Shown one piece after another: positions 18,501 to 28,858 of a stretch of 64,000 nt of DNA. The notes below the pieces were generated by a model that ran no database searches, was not told the origin of the DNA, and saw nothing but the letters and a program-made list of their open reading frames with translations. A program made the position numbers and the translations under genes. Origin of the DNA: an uncultured Eubacterium sp. (lineage in GTDB: Bacteria > Bacillota > Clostridia > Lachnospirales > Lachnospiraceae); NCBI GenBank assembly GCA_910583555.1, contig CAJTXO010000011.1, forward strand, positions 1-64,000, written 5' to 3'. Numbering within the stretch: position 1 is the first letter of the stretch; the number at the start of each line of letters is the position of its first letter.

Positions 18501-21500
18501 CATCTTCGTCGTCGGTACCGATCGTCTTGACATCCGCCTCATTCCCGGCTTTGTCCTTTGCTTCCACGCGAACGCTTCCCTTGAAATCGGATGCAACATA
18601 AATCTTCGCCTGATAATCCACACCGTGGTCCGAAACCTCTTCCACCGTCGCAGTTCCTGTTATAACAGTTGCATCGGTAACATCAGCCGCAGGTATAAGA
18701 GTATATACCACCTCTTCCACACCGCTGTCGATCTCATTGATCGGCACTATAATCTGCAGGCTTTCATTGCGGACGATCCAATCCCAAAGATTCTTATATC
18801 CGCTTTCAAAGGATGCTTCGCCCATAGCAGGAGCAGTCGTATCCAGTTTTGCCGTCAGCGCCTCGGTTTCCATCATATTGCCGTCCGCATCCTCTGCCTT
18901 GAAGGTGTAGGTGTGGCTGCCCTCCGCGATATCATCATATATAAAATGATATTGCACATAACCGTCCGCTGTCTTGCCCTGCGGAACTTCTTTGCTTATG
19001 TCTGCGCTGCCGTCCGTGCCGCCTATGCTGCCTGCAAGGGCATAGGCCCCGCCGTCCCTGCTGACATAGAGTTTGGTCACATCTACATTATCGCTGTAGG
19101 TCAGCTTAACCTGAAGGTTCGGATAATATTGATCCCTCCCGGTCACATCCTCCATGACGCCGTCCACACCGGTCTCCAATGCTGCGCTAAGGGAAGGAGT
19201 TACTGTATCACGCCACTTCGCATAGAGGGTAATATCATCTTCCAGCCGGTCTTTAGTCCCCGCATCTCCCTCGAAATGCCAAGGCTCTTCGCCTTTTGCA
19301 TCCTTATACCAGCCCATGAAATCATGTCCCGATTTTATCGGGTCAGCGGGCCGCTTCACCGTATCATGCCATGACCGATCCATAATCGCGGAAACATTAC
19401 TGCCGCCCATCGGATGGAACGTAACGGTCAGCGTCCTGCCCGCATTCGGCCTCACTTCCGTCTCAAATCCGTGTGGTGCGCTAGCAGTCGCTTTTACGCG
19501 CACTGTCAAAATTCCTGTGGGGACATCCAGTATGCCGGCATCCCCTGTCAGTTCTTTCAGATCACTTTCATGCACGCCGGTCCATGTCCTGCCTCCGTCA
19601 GCACTGTATTCCATATATTGGGTTACGCCATTTAACTGTGCGTCAGCTTTGCCGCGGATCGTCTCATCCTTTGCCACACTCACATCTGGTGCCTCCGGAC
19701 GGGCAGCGATCTTACAGACTGCACAGTCACTGTCGAGCAGATCTTCTCTGTACGCTTTGCGGCTGATCTGGAAATTGTCAGTGCCAAACCAGTCTTCTGC
19801 CATACGGATACAACCGCTTCCGTCTGCCGTAAATGTTTCACCGCGCACATCATATTCTGCATTCGCCGCAAGACCTGTCAGCTTCTCATTCATATAATCA
19901 ACCGTAAGAACCGGTGTCTCCGCCTTGCTCTTTATTTTAACTGTCACGCTCTTCGTCTTCGAGTTACCCGCCTGGTCAGTCGCTGTGAAAGTCACATTGA
20001 ATACGCCCGTCTTTCCGGCGAGTTCGTTTAGAGTAAATGTATAGTTTCTCGTGGGTTTGGCATCAAAATCCGCTTTGACCGTATTTTTCGTGCCGCTGCC
20101 GATCCGCCATGTAATGGAAGCAATCCCCGCATTTTTATCCTTTCCACCCGTCAAATCTGTCACATCGACAGAAAGTTCGGGTGCGGTATCATAGTAGCCG
20201 GATGAGAGACTGGCACCATTCGCGTTTACGGCGATCTCAGGCGCATTATTTTCCACAAATAATCCCTTAATTCCGGGAACTTTCACGCCGATTTGCTTTT
20301 CTTCCGAGCAGTTGCCTGCCAGGTCTACTGCCTTCACTTTGATGGCGCCCTTAAAATCGGAGGGAAGCGTAATCGTAGCCTTACCGCCCGAGACACTCGC
20401 CGTTTTCACATCCGTATTCCCTGCCGCCACAGCTTCGTCTGACACCTCTTCCGTCAGTTCTTTCCCTGCCGCAGCGGACGTAAACGGCATGAGAGTATAT
20501 TCCACCTGTTTTAAATTCGTCTCCGTGACCGGAATGGTGATGTTAAGATTGCTTTTGCGTATCGCCCAGTGCCATATATTCTTGCAACCGGAATTATAGG
20601 ACTCCTCACCGAGCACGGGCAGCGTCTTATCGAGCTTATAGGAAATCTTCTCCTCCGTCTCATTGCCCGCAGCGTCCACCGCCTTAAAGCGGATCGTTTT
20701 GCTGCCCTCAGACAAATTTGTATAAGGGAGCGTAAATACCTTATGGTCTGATGTTTCTGCGTCGTTCAGACTCAGTGGATACCATGTGGGATTGGTGCTG
20801 GAAGAAGTTGTATAGTAAAGTCCCGTCACACCCACGTTATCACTGTAAGTCATCTTGATTCGGAGATTCGGATACCATTTCCCCGATTCGGCACTTTCCA
20901 TCACACCGCTGCCATCTGCACTCGTGTCAGTCTCCAGCGCCACATTTAATGTAGGTTTCGTCGTCTCCCGCCAGCCGGCATAGAGCGTCGCACCTATACT
21001 GTTGTCAACGATCCTCCCCTCATAATCCGCCCTGTTTGTACCGATAATTTCACCAACCGTATTCGCATTGGCAGCACCAGTAAAACGCCACTGTGCCTCC
21101 GTGCCGCCTCCCGGCTGGTAAGGGTTTGACTTCGTATACCAGCCCATGAACTGATAGTCCGTTCGCGCAGGATCCACCGGCTTCGACAGTGTACTCTTAT
21201 AATTGAGACCCTCTACTCTGCCCGGCTGCCCGCTCGCCGAAGGATCCGTCGCATTCAGATCATATTGCACAAAAATCTTACCGCTGCCGGGATTAATATA
21301 TTTTTTGCTCTGTTTCCCGTGCGGCCAGCCGTCGTTCGCGGCCTCCGTCGTATTCGCTTTCGCCTCTGCGCGAAGCGGAATATCTCCACTTGGCAGATTT
21401 TTGATCACTTTGTCCGCCGGAACCTGTTTCCATGTTGTTCCCCCGTCGGTACTGTATTCATAGGCATATGTACTATCGGCAATTTTCAGATTGATCTGTG

Positions 21501-24500
21501 CATCTTCCGCTTTCTCCAATAGTTCAAAATCAACCGAAAGAACCGTATCATCCTCCATATTCAGTGCAGCCGGACGCGCCTTGATGTCGAGCATCTGCGC
21601 CTCCGAATCTTCTGAGTGGCCCGATATCCCTTTCTTCCTGATCACAATCGTCTTTCCACAGAGGTCAATATCACTGCCGGAAGGAATGGCACCAGCGATA
21701 TCATGTGTCAGCACGAAAGGAATCCTGCCCGCCACACCTGAATTAACCGTATAGGTCATTTTGTCAACCGTGATCTTATACTCTGCATTCTTCGCAAGCT
21801 GCGTTATCGCATCCGCCGGATAATCTCGTGCCGCCTCCGGCGTCATCTCCTGCCCGCCGCCGATCTTGATCGTCGTGCTCGCCGTCGCCGTGTTTCCGGC
21901 AAAATCCGTAACTTCCAGCGTAATTTCATTTACGCCCGTGAGGCTGCTGATCGTTGGGGAGTCCACGAGTCCAAGATCCGTGCCATAATTCCAAAATAAA
22001 TTGCCGACCCCGCCTGTGTGTTTCCCATTTACCAGCCATCGGGAACGCATAATAGGGGCACCGGTTATCGAATTTCCTTCCGCATCCCTTCCGTCATGGT
22101 CAGGGTATGCACCAAAGCGAGTAATCCCCTTGCCTGTCAATTCCTCCCGTGTATACCATTTGTCTTCCGGCTGCGCAATATGTTCACTGCTGTTACCAAA
22201 GAAATAAATCTTTTCATTCTGAATTACCGGCGGAAGTGTATCGACAACGACTTCTCCGATATCCGGTATTTTAATATAGTTATTCGCCCGGTCATAAAGC
22301 CGGATATCCGTAATCGTGCCGCGCCAGTTCTCAGGCAGTTTAAACGAAACGGTGCCGCTTCTGACGCCCTCTGTGGTAGAGTAGTTCGCGAAAGACACTG
22401 ACTTCGATTGCGGGTTGGTATATCTCGGCTTCTCGGTCGACGGCTTTTCCTTACCCGTTTCCATATCCAGCTCAGTCAGCGTATATGTCACCTTCCAAAG
22501 TCCGCTGGATATGCCATTTTCATCCAATGGTTCATCTTTTCCCGAAATGGAAATCGTCGGTGCTTGATTGAAAAACAATATTCTTTTACTGTCGTCGACT
22601 TGCGTATCATAAAACTGTCCGTTGCTGTTCGCTTTGTAGCGTGCTGTCGGCTCCACACTATAGGTAAGATCGCCGGTGACGGCAGGCTTGCCGCGGTCAA
22701 TCCATATGGTATACTCCGATGATTCGCGCAGATTACCGGCTTTGTCCTTCGCCCTTACACGATATGTATGCCTGCCCTCCGACATAACGTTTTTTCCTAT
22801 ACCAAACCATGCAATATATTGATCACCATAAGGATAGCCGGGAGTACTTGCATGGTTTGTTGACGCAGCCACTTTCCACTCTCCATCATCTATTTTGACC
22901 TCCATTGAATTTTCCACTGCGATATTGTCTTTAAATGATGGTCCCAGACTGCCTGTTCCTGCGCCATACCAGCTACCAGATCCGCCGCTGCTTCCCGTAT
23001 ACCACGTTGAATAAAAACTGGGTGCCTGCGTATCCCGCCACTTCGCATAGTACTTCTTATCGCCCGTCGTCTCCGCATCGATCGTAGTATACTTCCGGCC
23101 CGTATACTGCTCATTGTCATACCAGCCATCGAATGTAAAGCCTGTCATGGAAACACTGTAGGTTTCCGTTTTCGTTTCACCACCTGCTTCATAGTCAAAC
23201 GTTCTCCTTATCGCTTCAAGAGTCGGAACAGGCAGTTTCATATTATCTCCATACCGGTATTCTACTTTATCCGCAGGTGCCGTATAAGGTGTCTCCTTAT
23301 AGTGCTTGTGCGCATACTTGTTGGAGGACTTCGGCGTGCAGTCCGTATTATCCATGTTATTTGAAAAATGTATGTCGTAATCCGGCATCTTCAAATCATA
23401 TTCCACCTGATAGACGTCCTGCGTCCACTTGGCATAAAGCGTCATATCGTTTCTGAGCTGCGTCTGATTAACAAAATCAAATTTCTTGCTGTCCGTGCAT
23501 GCCGCATCGGTGTACCAGCCGTGAAACGTATAACCCTTGCGTGTTGGTACAGCCGGCTCTGCCACTTTACAGTCCACGGTCGTGCTTGTGGAATTTTTGT
23601 CCTGCTTTGTCCATACCAGATACGACGGCACGGCAGAGCCGCCCTGACTGTCAAATCTCACCCGGTACACATAGTAGGTCCAAAAATAACTGCTGCCCCA
23701 TGACGCCGGCTGGATATAGAAACGGTTCACGCCTACCTGTTTCGTTGTATAGTTTACCGTCGCCTGTTTCGTCGTTGACCCGTCATTGGCCGCAAACGAT
23801 GCAATCGGCGCGTTCTGTCCATCCGCAGTCATCTTTCCGCCGGAAGGGCCGTAATTCACCTTGATTGTCATCGGGAGACCTTCCGTCTCTTTCTTTGCCG
23901 TCCCCGGTCCGCTGAGGGACGAAAGACTTCCTTTGAACTGGTCTTTCTTAATCTCAAGTGTATTCGCTGTACCTGTCACATTACAGTAACCCTTATATTC
24001 GTTTCCCACCTGATCGGTCGCTTTTACATAAAGATACCAGATTCCCATCTGCGTGAGGCTGACGGTATAAGTACCTTTTGCCAGGTCGGAGGCGGGCACG
24101 GACTTCAATCCGGACGGCGTTGCCGTGCCGAGTGTATTCTTATCCGTTTTTGACACCAGCTTATACTGCACCGAAGCCAGACCACTTCTCTCCGTGCCGC
24201 CCTCACCATTGGCCGGCACAGGATCGCTAAACGTCATCACAAGCGGCACCGCCGTATCCGTATACCAGCCGCTCGCCCTTGGCGTCGCATCGGCTTTCGC
24301 AGTCAGCACCGGAGCGGTTTTGTCGACGTTTTTTACCGTAATCTCTGCCGCTGCCGCATTTCCTTTTGTGTCCGTTACCATAAAGGTATATTTGCCGTTA
24401 GCGGTGACCTCGATATTATTGTACTGATAAACGTCGGAAGAACCGGCCTCTGTCTGCAGTTTGTCCAGTGCAAGGGTTGTCGCCCCCGCCCCTTCGCGCT

Positions 24501-27500
24501 GCATTTTGATGGACTGTATCCCGCTTTTCTCATAAATGGACAGTTCCAGCACTGCTTTCTTTGCCCATTTGGTATCTCTCTGGTATACGCGGACCTCGGG
24601 CGCATCAAAATCGACGCCCTGCGCCACGTTGATGGCCTGGCTTCTCACCACATGTCCCGCGCTGTCACTGACAATGACATAATAAGTCCCGGCCGCAGTC
24701 AGCGTGAACTCGCCGCTTAATTCTGTTGTCACTGTATCGTTCGGCAAATTGACCGCCGTGATCGTATTGCCATTCGCATTTACCGTATAGGCATAGATAT
24801 ACCCTTTGTTTGTCTCGCTTTTCTTTTGCACCGTAACGGTCGGGACTTTAAGGTTGACCGTATACGTGCCGGAAGCCGCGGCAGACGTAGTTTTATTGCC
24901 CGCATGATCCTCCACGTCTATGCTCAGACGATACGTATAGTTATTGCCCGTAATTCCCGTTGTTACTGCTTTATAAGTACCGTCATCCTGCTTTGTCAGC
25001 TCGGCTTTCTCTGTCACCTGGCTGCCGCCGTTTGTCGTCTTCGTCCATGTACCGGTAACATTCTTTACACCGGAGCCGCCTGCATCCGCAGGTGTGACGA
25101 TAAATGCCACGTTTTCTGTCTGAACCTTCTCCACTGGCTCCGTAATCTGCGCCGAAGGCTTTGTCCTGTCAATCTTTGTGACCGTGACAGACTTTACTAC
25201 CGTTTCCCCGCCTGCGGTAAGGATAAAGGTATAGCCGCCATTCGCCGTCGCCGTATAAGAATTCCCGGAGACTGCCTGCTCCGACCCGGACGGTGTTCTG
25301 ACCTTCACGACAGCCCCTGCGGGTTCCTTTGTCGTTATGGTTATTTTCCGCTCTCTCGCCCATGCACTATTGTCCACGGAAAGGACGATGTCCGGCAGCT
25401 TACCGGACGCAGCGCCCGAAAAATTAAAAACGCGGCTGGTAAAGGCCTCTCTACCCGTGGCATTGTAAACAGCCCGCGCATGGAGATACCATGTGCCGGA
25501 GGTCTGCCTGTTCGTTACTTTTGACCCGCTTGTACTGCTGATCCAGCCCGCTGCAGGTATGGCACTTGTCTGAGACCACGCATACTGCAGTATATCCGCA
25601 TTGGTGGCGGTAATGACTGCCTGTGCCGTGCCGTTTGTAAGGGACGGGTTCGTGATGGATACGGCAGGAACTTTATTGTCTACATCCACCGTCGTGCTTC
25701 CCGTGCCTCCGGATGCCTTGCCGTTCGTATCACACATATCCTTGATCTTATCTGCGCCGTTTATTTTATTGACTTTCAGGGTAGAAGACGCATTTTCCGG
25801 AACCTTCCCCTTAAAGTAGAGGACGTTTGTATCTGCACCGCCCGCATAGGTAAAAGTACCCCATGAAGTATCCAGTGTCACACCGGACAGCGTGCTGTTC
25901 TGACTGTCCACGATCTCATCAAAAATAAGCGGAAGATTCACTTCATCGCCCGGCCTGAATGTGCCGACGCCAACCGATGCGACGCTGCATAGCTGCGGCT
26001 CTATCTCATCCACCACCTTCATGTAATCTGTATATGTTTCCATGTACCATTTGTCTGTGTCCTTTCCTGTCGCAGCAAACCACACATTCACTGTTTCATC
26101 CCTGCCAAACTTCAGCCAGTCCCCGGACACGGCGCCGTCACGCGCAGAGGAGGCAAAATCTGTTATATTCGTTCTTGATGCCGTACCGGGAATCGTTACA
26201 TCTGCCCCGGATGATGAAGTGATGTCAAATCTCGCCGTGTACTTCGCCGCCCCAAACAAAGAATCATTAATATTGATGGGACCGTTATGCTCATTGGAAC
26301 TATCAAAATTATTCGGCGCATGATTCGCAATCCAAATGTGTTCCCAGGCGTCATCCTTTTCTCGTGCCTTAAATTTCAGCCTGTAGTACATATCTTTTGT
26401 CGCCGTCTGTTTCAAGTAAGCGCGTTCGTTCGCCGTCCCGATGTCAAAGGAGCGCTGGGTATTAAAATTCTTATAGCCATGACTCTGGTTATATCCCCTG
26501 TTATTTGTAAAAAACGGCTGATGCGCTTTCGTCTTACTTCTGTCCACCACGTATTTGTTATCATCACTCGTGGAGACGCTTCTTGGGTTTTCACCATATA
26601 CCGTTCTGTTTACCATATAACTGCCGTCTTTTGCCAGCGTTCTCTTTGCCTTGGCGGTGCTGCCAAGCTTACCGCCGCCATCGACACGGTACAGTTCCAC
26701 CCAGTAGACACGGTCTGCATTTGTGTATGCCGTGGCAGGTTTACCGGAAAATACGACGTTCGCCCCTTTTTCGGTAATCTCGATGGTTTTTGTTGTTTCG
26801 CCCTCCGCAAATGTCAGCGACGAAGCTTTGCCAGTGAAATGAGTACCGCTGACGGCAGAGCCATTCTGCGTGCGGTAATATACCGTCTGCCTACCATCCG
26901 TTCCATTGATCCTCGTAACGGTAAATTTATTGTTTCCATTATTCTTTATCGTAAATTCTCCGTATTTTTTTGCATTTATGTCAAATTGAGCCTCTGCGCC
27001 GTACCAGACCTGCCCTGCTGCATTTTTAGCATAGGCACGGACATGATATACGACGCCGTCCACAATGTTCGTCGCCGTCCCTTTCAGGGAGCCGCCTTTT
27101 GTCTTCACCGCCGATGGCGTCTTTACCTGTCCGTTGCAGACTCCGGTGGTGGGATTCATCATAATGCCCCACACAAAACCTGTCTCTGTGATATTCTCCC
27201 CGCCTGTGTAAGTGAGCTTGGCGGAAAGGCTGCAGCTGTCCTTGCCGGCCACACGCACCGCCGTCGTTCTGCTCAGTTCCAGCGGTTTCGGCAGTACAGT
27301 GACTTTCAGCGTCGCTGTCTTGTCGGAATAGCCAGGCACACTCACCCGGTAGGTAACGGTATAGGTACCTGCCTTTTTCGTGTTGACTGTCGATGTATAA
27401 GTTACGGTGCCGACGTGTTTTTTGATAAACGATAAGTACCATTCCTGATCTACGGTACTGTCTTCTAAAATCGTCGTCACAGTATCCGTCAGGCTGATGA

Positions 27501-28590
27501 ACGGCTCTCTAACTACATCGATCTGCTTGTTCAACGTATCAGAAAGTCCTCCCTCTGGAGACACCGCATAACAATTGAGTGTCGTTTCTCCTATCACCGC
27601 ATCTTCCGGCAGCGTTATCGGAACGGAAAAATTACCGTTCCCATCCGCCACTGCGGTATATTCCTCTCCCTGCACTTCCACGCAGACCGTACAGCCCGGA
27701 TTTGTCTTTCCCGCCACGTTTCTAGTTTTTCCTACCGCCAGCTGGGGAACGTCAGCGGTCAGTTCCGGCTTTTTAGGGGAAGGCGGAAGTTCACCCACGC
27801 CGAGCAGCACATAGCGGCTCCACTTCTGTCCGGGTGCTACCTTCCCTGTCCATGACCATGCCATACCGCTGTCGTCATTGTAAGGCACCGTTTTATCCGC
27901 AAGATCCGTAAACATATTCCAATAGGCTCTAGCAAAATATCCATACCACATCGTCGTTGCCGTAGGCGCTGCCAAATTATATTTATAACTGTTTTGCGGG
28001 GCTCCGTCCATCTTCAGGCCATTGCTCGTGCCCACAACTTCAGCATTGTCATTGTCATCAATCATGACATCTGCCGATGAGCCAACTTGAAATTCCTGCT
28101 CCGTAGAACCTTTATTCTCCACCGTATAACGGATACGGACATATCTTCCGTTATAGACTAATTCCATTTGTCTGGAGCCAAAAAGGGAATTTCCCATCGC
28201 GACGTTCTTACTGCTGTTCCATCTTATCTTATTTCCGTCCACCTTGCTCGCAGTTGTGTAACCCCGATCCCGATAAGTCGTCTGCAGCTCCTTACCATTG
28301 TCAATGCCGCGCACATTAAAATACGGCTGCGTATTGTCATACCACATATAAGCGCTCCCAGCGCTCTCGGCCGGTTCCGCTGCTCCCGCCTTCGGCGCCG
28401 CCGCACGCTCCGCTGCACGTTCTGTCGTATTTCCCGTCGTGGTTTTCTCCACATGTTCTGCTGCGCTCGCAGCAGTCACTCCCGGCATATTCTGACAGGA
28501 CGTGGCAAATACACATAAGGCGAGCAACGCCGCTAAGATACGCTGCCCCCTCTTTCTTATTGATTTAATGCGTTTGTTTTGTTCCTTCAT
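15565..28590 (-). CDS. Giant secreted multidomain protein (4341 aa) with Calx-beta, Ig-like and InlB-type repeats
   Basis: Extracellular, probably cell-surface, function unknown. A basic N-terminus and hydrophobic segment (17-45) form the signal peptide. Residues 70-275 are a beta-rich domain (WYDNTQPYFNVRGIDNG). A Calx-beta-like segment lies near 550-620 (YRTQNGSAVSGTHFTG). Many Ig-like modules ending in DxAGN-type strands follow. Five InlB/Listeria-Bacteroides B-repeats end in FxGWYxxxx..TLYAKW near 1645, 1740, 2440, 3055 and 3865. Two near-identical modules (residues about 3720-4080) precede a Pro/Thr/Ala linker, an FN3-like domain and a C-terminal Lys-rich Big2 domain. There is no LPXTG anchor, S-layer homology domain or catalytic motif that I can see. 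It is transcribed alone, with a promoter at 28632-28660, SD AGGAGG and a terminator at 15456. It could be an adhesin or a glycan-binding scaffold. Confidence 0.85.
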   Translation of the reverse strand: MKEQNKRIKSIRKRGQRILAALLALCVFATSCQNMPGVTAASAAEHVEKTTTGNTTERAAERAAAPKAGAAEPAESAGSAYMWYDNTQPYFNVRGIDNGKELQTTYRDRGYTTASKVDGNKIRWNSSKNVAMGNSLFGSRQMELVYNGRYVRIRYTVENKGSTEQEFQVGSSADVMIDDNDNAEVVGTSNGLKMDGAPQNSYKYNLAAPTATTMWYGYFARAYWNMFTDLADKTVPYNDDSGMAWSWTGKVAPGQKWSRYVLLGVGELPPSPKKPELTADVPQLAVGKTRNVAGKTNPGCTVCVEVQGEEYTAVADGNGNFSVPITLPEDAVIGETTLNCYAVSPEGGLSDTLNKQIDVVREPFISLTDTVTTILEDSTVDQEWYLSFIKKHVGTVTYTSTVNTKKAGTYTVTYRVSVPGYSDKTATLKVTVLPKPLELSRTTAVRVAGKDSCSLSAKLTYTGGENITETGFVWGIMMNPTTGVCNGQVKTPSAVKTKGGSLKGTATNIVDGVVYHVRAYAKNAAGQVWYGAEAQFDINAKKYGEFTIKNNGNNKFTVTRINGTDGRQTVYYRTQNGSAVSGTHFTGKASSLTFAEGETTKTIEITEKGANVVFSGKPATAYTNADRVYWVELYRVDGGGKLGSTAKAKRTLAKDGSYMVNRTVYGENPRSVSTSDDNKYVVDRSKTKAHQPFFTNNRGYNQSHGYKNFNTQRSFDIGTANERAYLKQTATKDMYYRLKFKAREKDDAWEHIWIANHAPNNFDSSNEHNGPININDSLFGAAKYTARFDITSSSGADVTIPGTASRTNITDFASSARDGAVSGDWLKFGRDETVNVWFAATGKDTDKWYMETYTDYMKVVDEIEPQLCSVASVGVGTFRPGDEVNLPLIFDEIVDSQNSTLSGVTLDTSWGTFTYAGGADTNVLYFKGKVPENASSTLKVNKINGADKIKDMCDTNGKASGGTGSTTVDVDNKVPAVSITNPSLTNGTAQAVITATNADILQYAWSQTSAIPAAGWISSTSGSKVTNRQTSGTWYLHARAVYNATGREAFTSRVFNFSGAASGKLPDIVLSVDNSAWARERKITITTKEPAGAVVKVRTPSGSEQAVSGNSYTATANGGYTFILTAGGETVVKSVTVTKIDRTKPSAQITEPVEKVQTENVAFIVTPADAGGSGVKNVTGTWTKTTNGGSQVTEKAELTKQDDGTYKAVTTGITGNNYTYRLSIDVEDHAGNKTTSAAASGTYTVNLKVPTVTVQKKSETNKGYIYAYTVNANGNTITAVNLPNDTVTTELSGEFTLTAAGTYYVIVSDSAGHVVRSQAINVAQGVDFDAPEVRVYQRDTKWAKKAVLELSIYEKSGIQSIKMQREGAGATTLALDKLQTEAGSSDVYQYNNIEVTANGKYTFMVTDTKGNAAAAEITVKNVDKTAPVLTAKADATPRASGWYTDTAVPLVMTFSDPVPANGEGGTERSGLASVQYKLVSKTDKNTLGTATPSGLKSVPASDLAKGTYTVSLTQMGIWYLYVKATDQVGNEYKGYCNVTGTANTLEIKKDQFKGSLSSLSGPGTAKKETEGLPMTIKVNYGPSGGKMTADGQNAPIASFAANDGSTTKQATVNYTTKQVGVNRFYIQPASWGSSYFWTYYVYRVRFDSQGGSAVPSYLVWTKQDKNSTSTTVDCKVAEPAVPTRKGYTFHGWYTDAACTDSKKFDFVNQTQLRNDMTLYAKWTQDVYQVEYDLKMPDYDIHFSNNMDNTDCTPKSSNKYAHKHYKETPYTAPADKVEYRYGDNMKLPVPTLEAIRRTFDYEAGGETKTETYSVSMTGFTFDGWYDNEQYTGRKYTTIDAETTGDKKYYAKWRDTQAPSFYSTWYTGSSGGSGSWYGAGTGSLGPSFKDNIAVENSMEVKIDDGEWKVAASTNHASTPGYPYGDQYIAWFGIGKNVMSEGRHTYRVRAKDKAGNLRESSEYTIWIDRGKPAVTGDLTYSVEPTARYKANSNGQFYDTQVDDSKRILFFNQAPTISISGKDEPLDENGISSGLWKVTYTLTELDMETGKEKPSTEKPRYTNPQSKSVSFANYSTTEGVRSGTVSFKLPENWRGTITDIRLYDRANNYIKIPDIGEVVVDTLPPVIQNEKIYFFGNSSEHIAQPEDKWYTREELTGKGITRFGAYPDHDGRDAEGNSITGAPIMRSRWLVNGKHTGGVGNLFWNYGTDLGLVDSPTISSLTGVNEITLEVTDFAGNTATASTTIKIGGGQEMTPEAARDYPADAITQLAKNAEYKITVDKMTYTVNSGVAGRIPFVLTHDIAGAIPSGSDIDLCGKTIVIRKKGISGHSEDSEAQMLDIKARPAALNMEDDTVLSVDFELLEKAEDAQINLKIADSTYAYEYSTDGGTTWKQVPADKVIKNLPSGDIPLRAEAKANTTEAANDGWPHGKQSKKYINPGSGKIFVQYDLNATDPSASGQPGRVEGLNYKSTLSKPVDPARTDYQFMGWYTKSNPYQPGGGTEAQWRFTGAANANTVGEIIGTNRADYEGRIVDNSIGATLYAGWRETTKPTLNVALETDTSADGSGVMESAESGKWYPNLRIKMTYSDNVGVTGLYYTTSSSTNPTWYPLSLNDAETSDHKVFTLPYTNLSEGSKTIRFKAVDAAGNETEEKISYKLDKTLPVLGEESYNSGCKNIWHWAIRKSNLNITIPVTETNLKQVEYTLMPFTSAAAGKELTEEVSDEAVAAGNTDVKTASVSGGKATITLPSDFKGAIKVKAVDLAGNCSEEKQIGVKVPGIKGLFVENNAPEIAVNANGASLSSGYYDTAPELSVDVTDLTGGKDKNAGIASITWRIGSGTKNTVKADFDAKPTRNYTFTLNELAGKTGVFNVTFTATDQAGNSKTKSVTVKIKSKAETPVLTVDYMNEKLTGLAANAEYDVRGETFTADGSGCIRMAEDWFGTDNFQISRKAYREDLLDSDCAVCKIAARPEAPDVSVAKDETIRGKADAQLNGVTQYMEYSADGGRTWTGVHESDLKELTGDAGILDVPTGILTVRVKATASAPHGFETEVRPNAGRTLTVTFHPMGGSNVSAIMDRSWHDTVKRPADPIKSGHDFMGWYKDAKGEEPWHFEGDAGTKDRLEDDITLYAKWRDTVTPSLSAALETGVDGVMEDVTGRDQYYPNLQVKLTYSDNVDVTKLYVSRDGGAYALAGSIGGTDGSADISKEVPQGKTADGYVQYHFIYDDIAEGSHTYTFKAEDADGNMMETEALTAKLDTTAPAMGEASFESGYKNLWDWIVRNESLQIIVPINEIDSGVEEVVYTLIPAADVTDATVITGTATVEEVSDHGVDYQAKIYVASDFKGSVRVEAKDKAGNEADVKTIGTDDEDVKGVIVENKAPMITVHADRDIAATGAAVSAAAADVLGMTVSEEYYETAPELMVNVTDEENDILNGLVTGGIASLSYQIGEGEPTLVGTQDEYKNERKTKVDFTIPSAKILEGETDITITAVDHAGNQSTKKLTIKVKTPLDVPRAKIGYVEETLTGLEGDTSYWISVDGEDDSRKMMTTDADGKIMLEEDWIGKTLTIVQISSMESRSNSPEQSLTIPSRPGAPILGTEDESHPMWRDGTITGFAADQEYEIAEDSFIIQWRDAVVTDGKITGLYGTGCLPDDALDSFGKYCVRVKAADHPDGTGNFTGHPARVTVGSGLPVRFDMPDADIDYRETSLKERVPGGLVPNAEYKIVYTEDGNTMTSTFMTDDAGYGYIEDVWMGQECQIIRSGYGMSSIDSEAQRLTIPPRPAAPAPVGKEVSGIDREDGMLTGLKADTAYEISTDGGGIWTEKIANEKGEITGLAAADYIVRESATDTKFASQPCEPVKVNGCYEVTLHGNGGSAGTELTDYTEGTGAVLPADWTRDRYLFVGWYDNEAFDGEAVTNISAAETGAKEYWAKWQCEKPASEIDYRETSLTGLAADTKYKLEYEKDGETVSEIITVNQEGNVPIKEEWMGRDCCIICLGNGLSEEDSEAQNLTIPPRPEAPAPKAEDVSGEGREDGKLTGLKADTLYEISTDDGKTWTEKTADANGEITGLAAADYIVREPATDTNFASQPCEPVNVKKYNAATPTPAASADPAETPVPDASADPILTPAPDASGKPIVTPTETQKAFDKEKSKLELHSNLKAIQTGTKLKVSWGRVTGANGYSVYAQYCGKDFSAKSLNRVKNGRITNITIKKINGKKLDTTNNFKMYVVAWKWENGKRVSLAKTLIIHTAGKDSVKYTNVKKIQVKKVSYVMKRGSTATLRPKAVLYDKRKKQLTLAHCKEFRYLSSNKKVATVTAGGKVKAKGTGECAIYVFAKNGCKRRIKIKVKK
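16330..17440 (-). repeat. Duplicated module inside the giant gene
   Basis: The blocks at about 16330-16760 and 17035-17440 are near-identical copies encoding the ITGLAAADYIVRE / CEPVNVK / LTGLKADT module. A more diverged copy of the same module occurs upstream (about 17860-18060 and 19680-19900). This indicates recent intragenic duplication. Confidence 0.75.
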
Positions 28591-28631
28591 GTCTTTCCCC
28601 TCCTTCTAAAACAGATTTCTCCTATAGCAAG

Positions 28632-28660
28632 TTTATACCAAAATAAGTTCTGTTTTTCAA
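28632..28660 (-). promoter_or_regulatory. Sigma-A promoter of the giant surface-protein gene
   Basis: On the minus strand TTGAAA, 17 bp, TATAAA, ending 41 bp upstream of the start codon. The SD AGGAGG lies 8 bp before the ATG. Confidence 0.75.
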
Positions 28661-28732
28661 GCGATCTAGTACGGATTGCAATTTTCAAGGTACAATTTGC
28701 TACATTGGCACATTTTTCATATTTTACGATAC

Positions 28733-28772
28733 AAAAAAGGCACCCCGGCTGCCGTCTGGCAGCCGGGGTGCC
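28733..28772 (-). terminator. Strong intrinsic terminator behind the SASP gene
   Basis: A perfect 15-bp GC-rich stem (28739-28753 with 28758-28772, GGCACCCCGGCTGCC) with a 4-nt loop. It is followed by TTTTTTG on the minus strand and by TTTTG on the plus strand, so it can act both ways. Its main role is to end the SASP transcript before the next promoter. Confidence 0.9.
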
Positions 28773-28858
28773 TTTTGTCGCAGGTATTTTTGCGCGTGGT
28801 GGTAGTGGAAGTACGTGAGTTCACGTAATTCCACCATTCTGTCGGGTTGACAGATCAA

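Noticed and set aside
16098..28518. Many plus-strand ORFs, some over 300 codons, opposite the giant gene
   Set aside because: They have Arg/Cys/His/Ser-rich compositions typical of shadow frames, lack SD sites and overlap a clearly coding frame.
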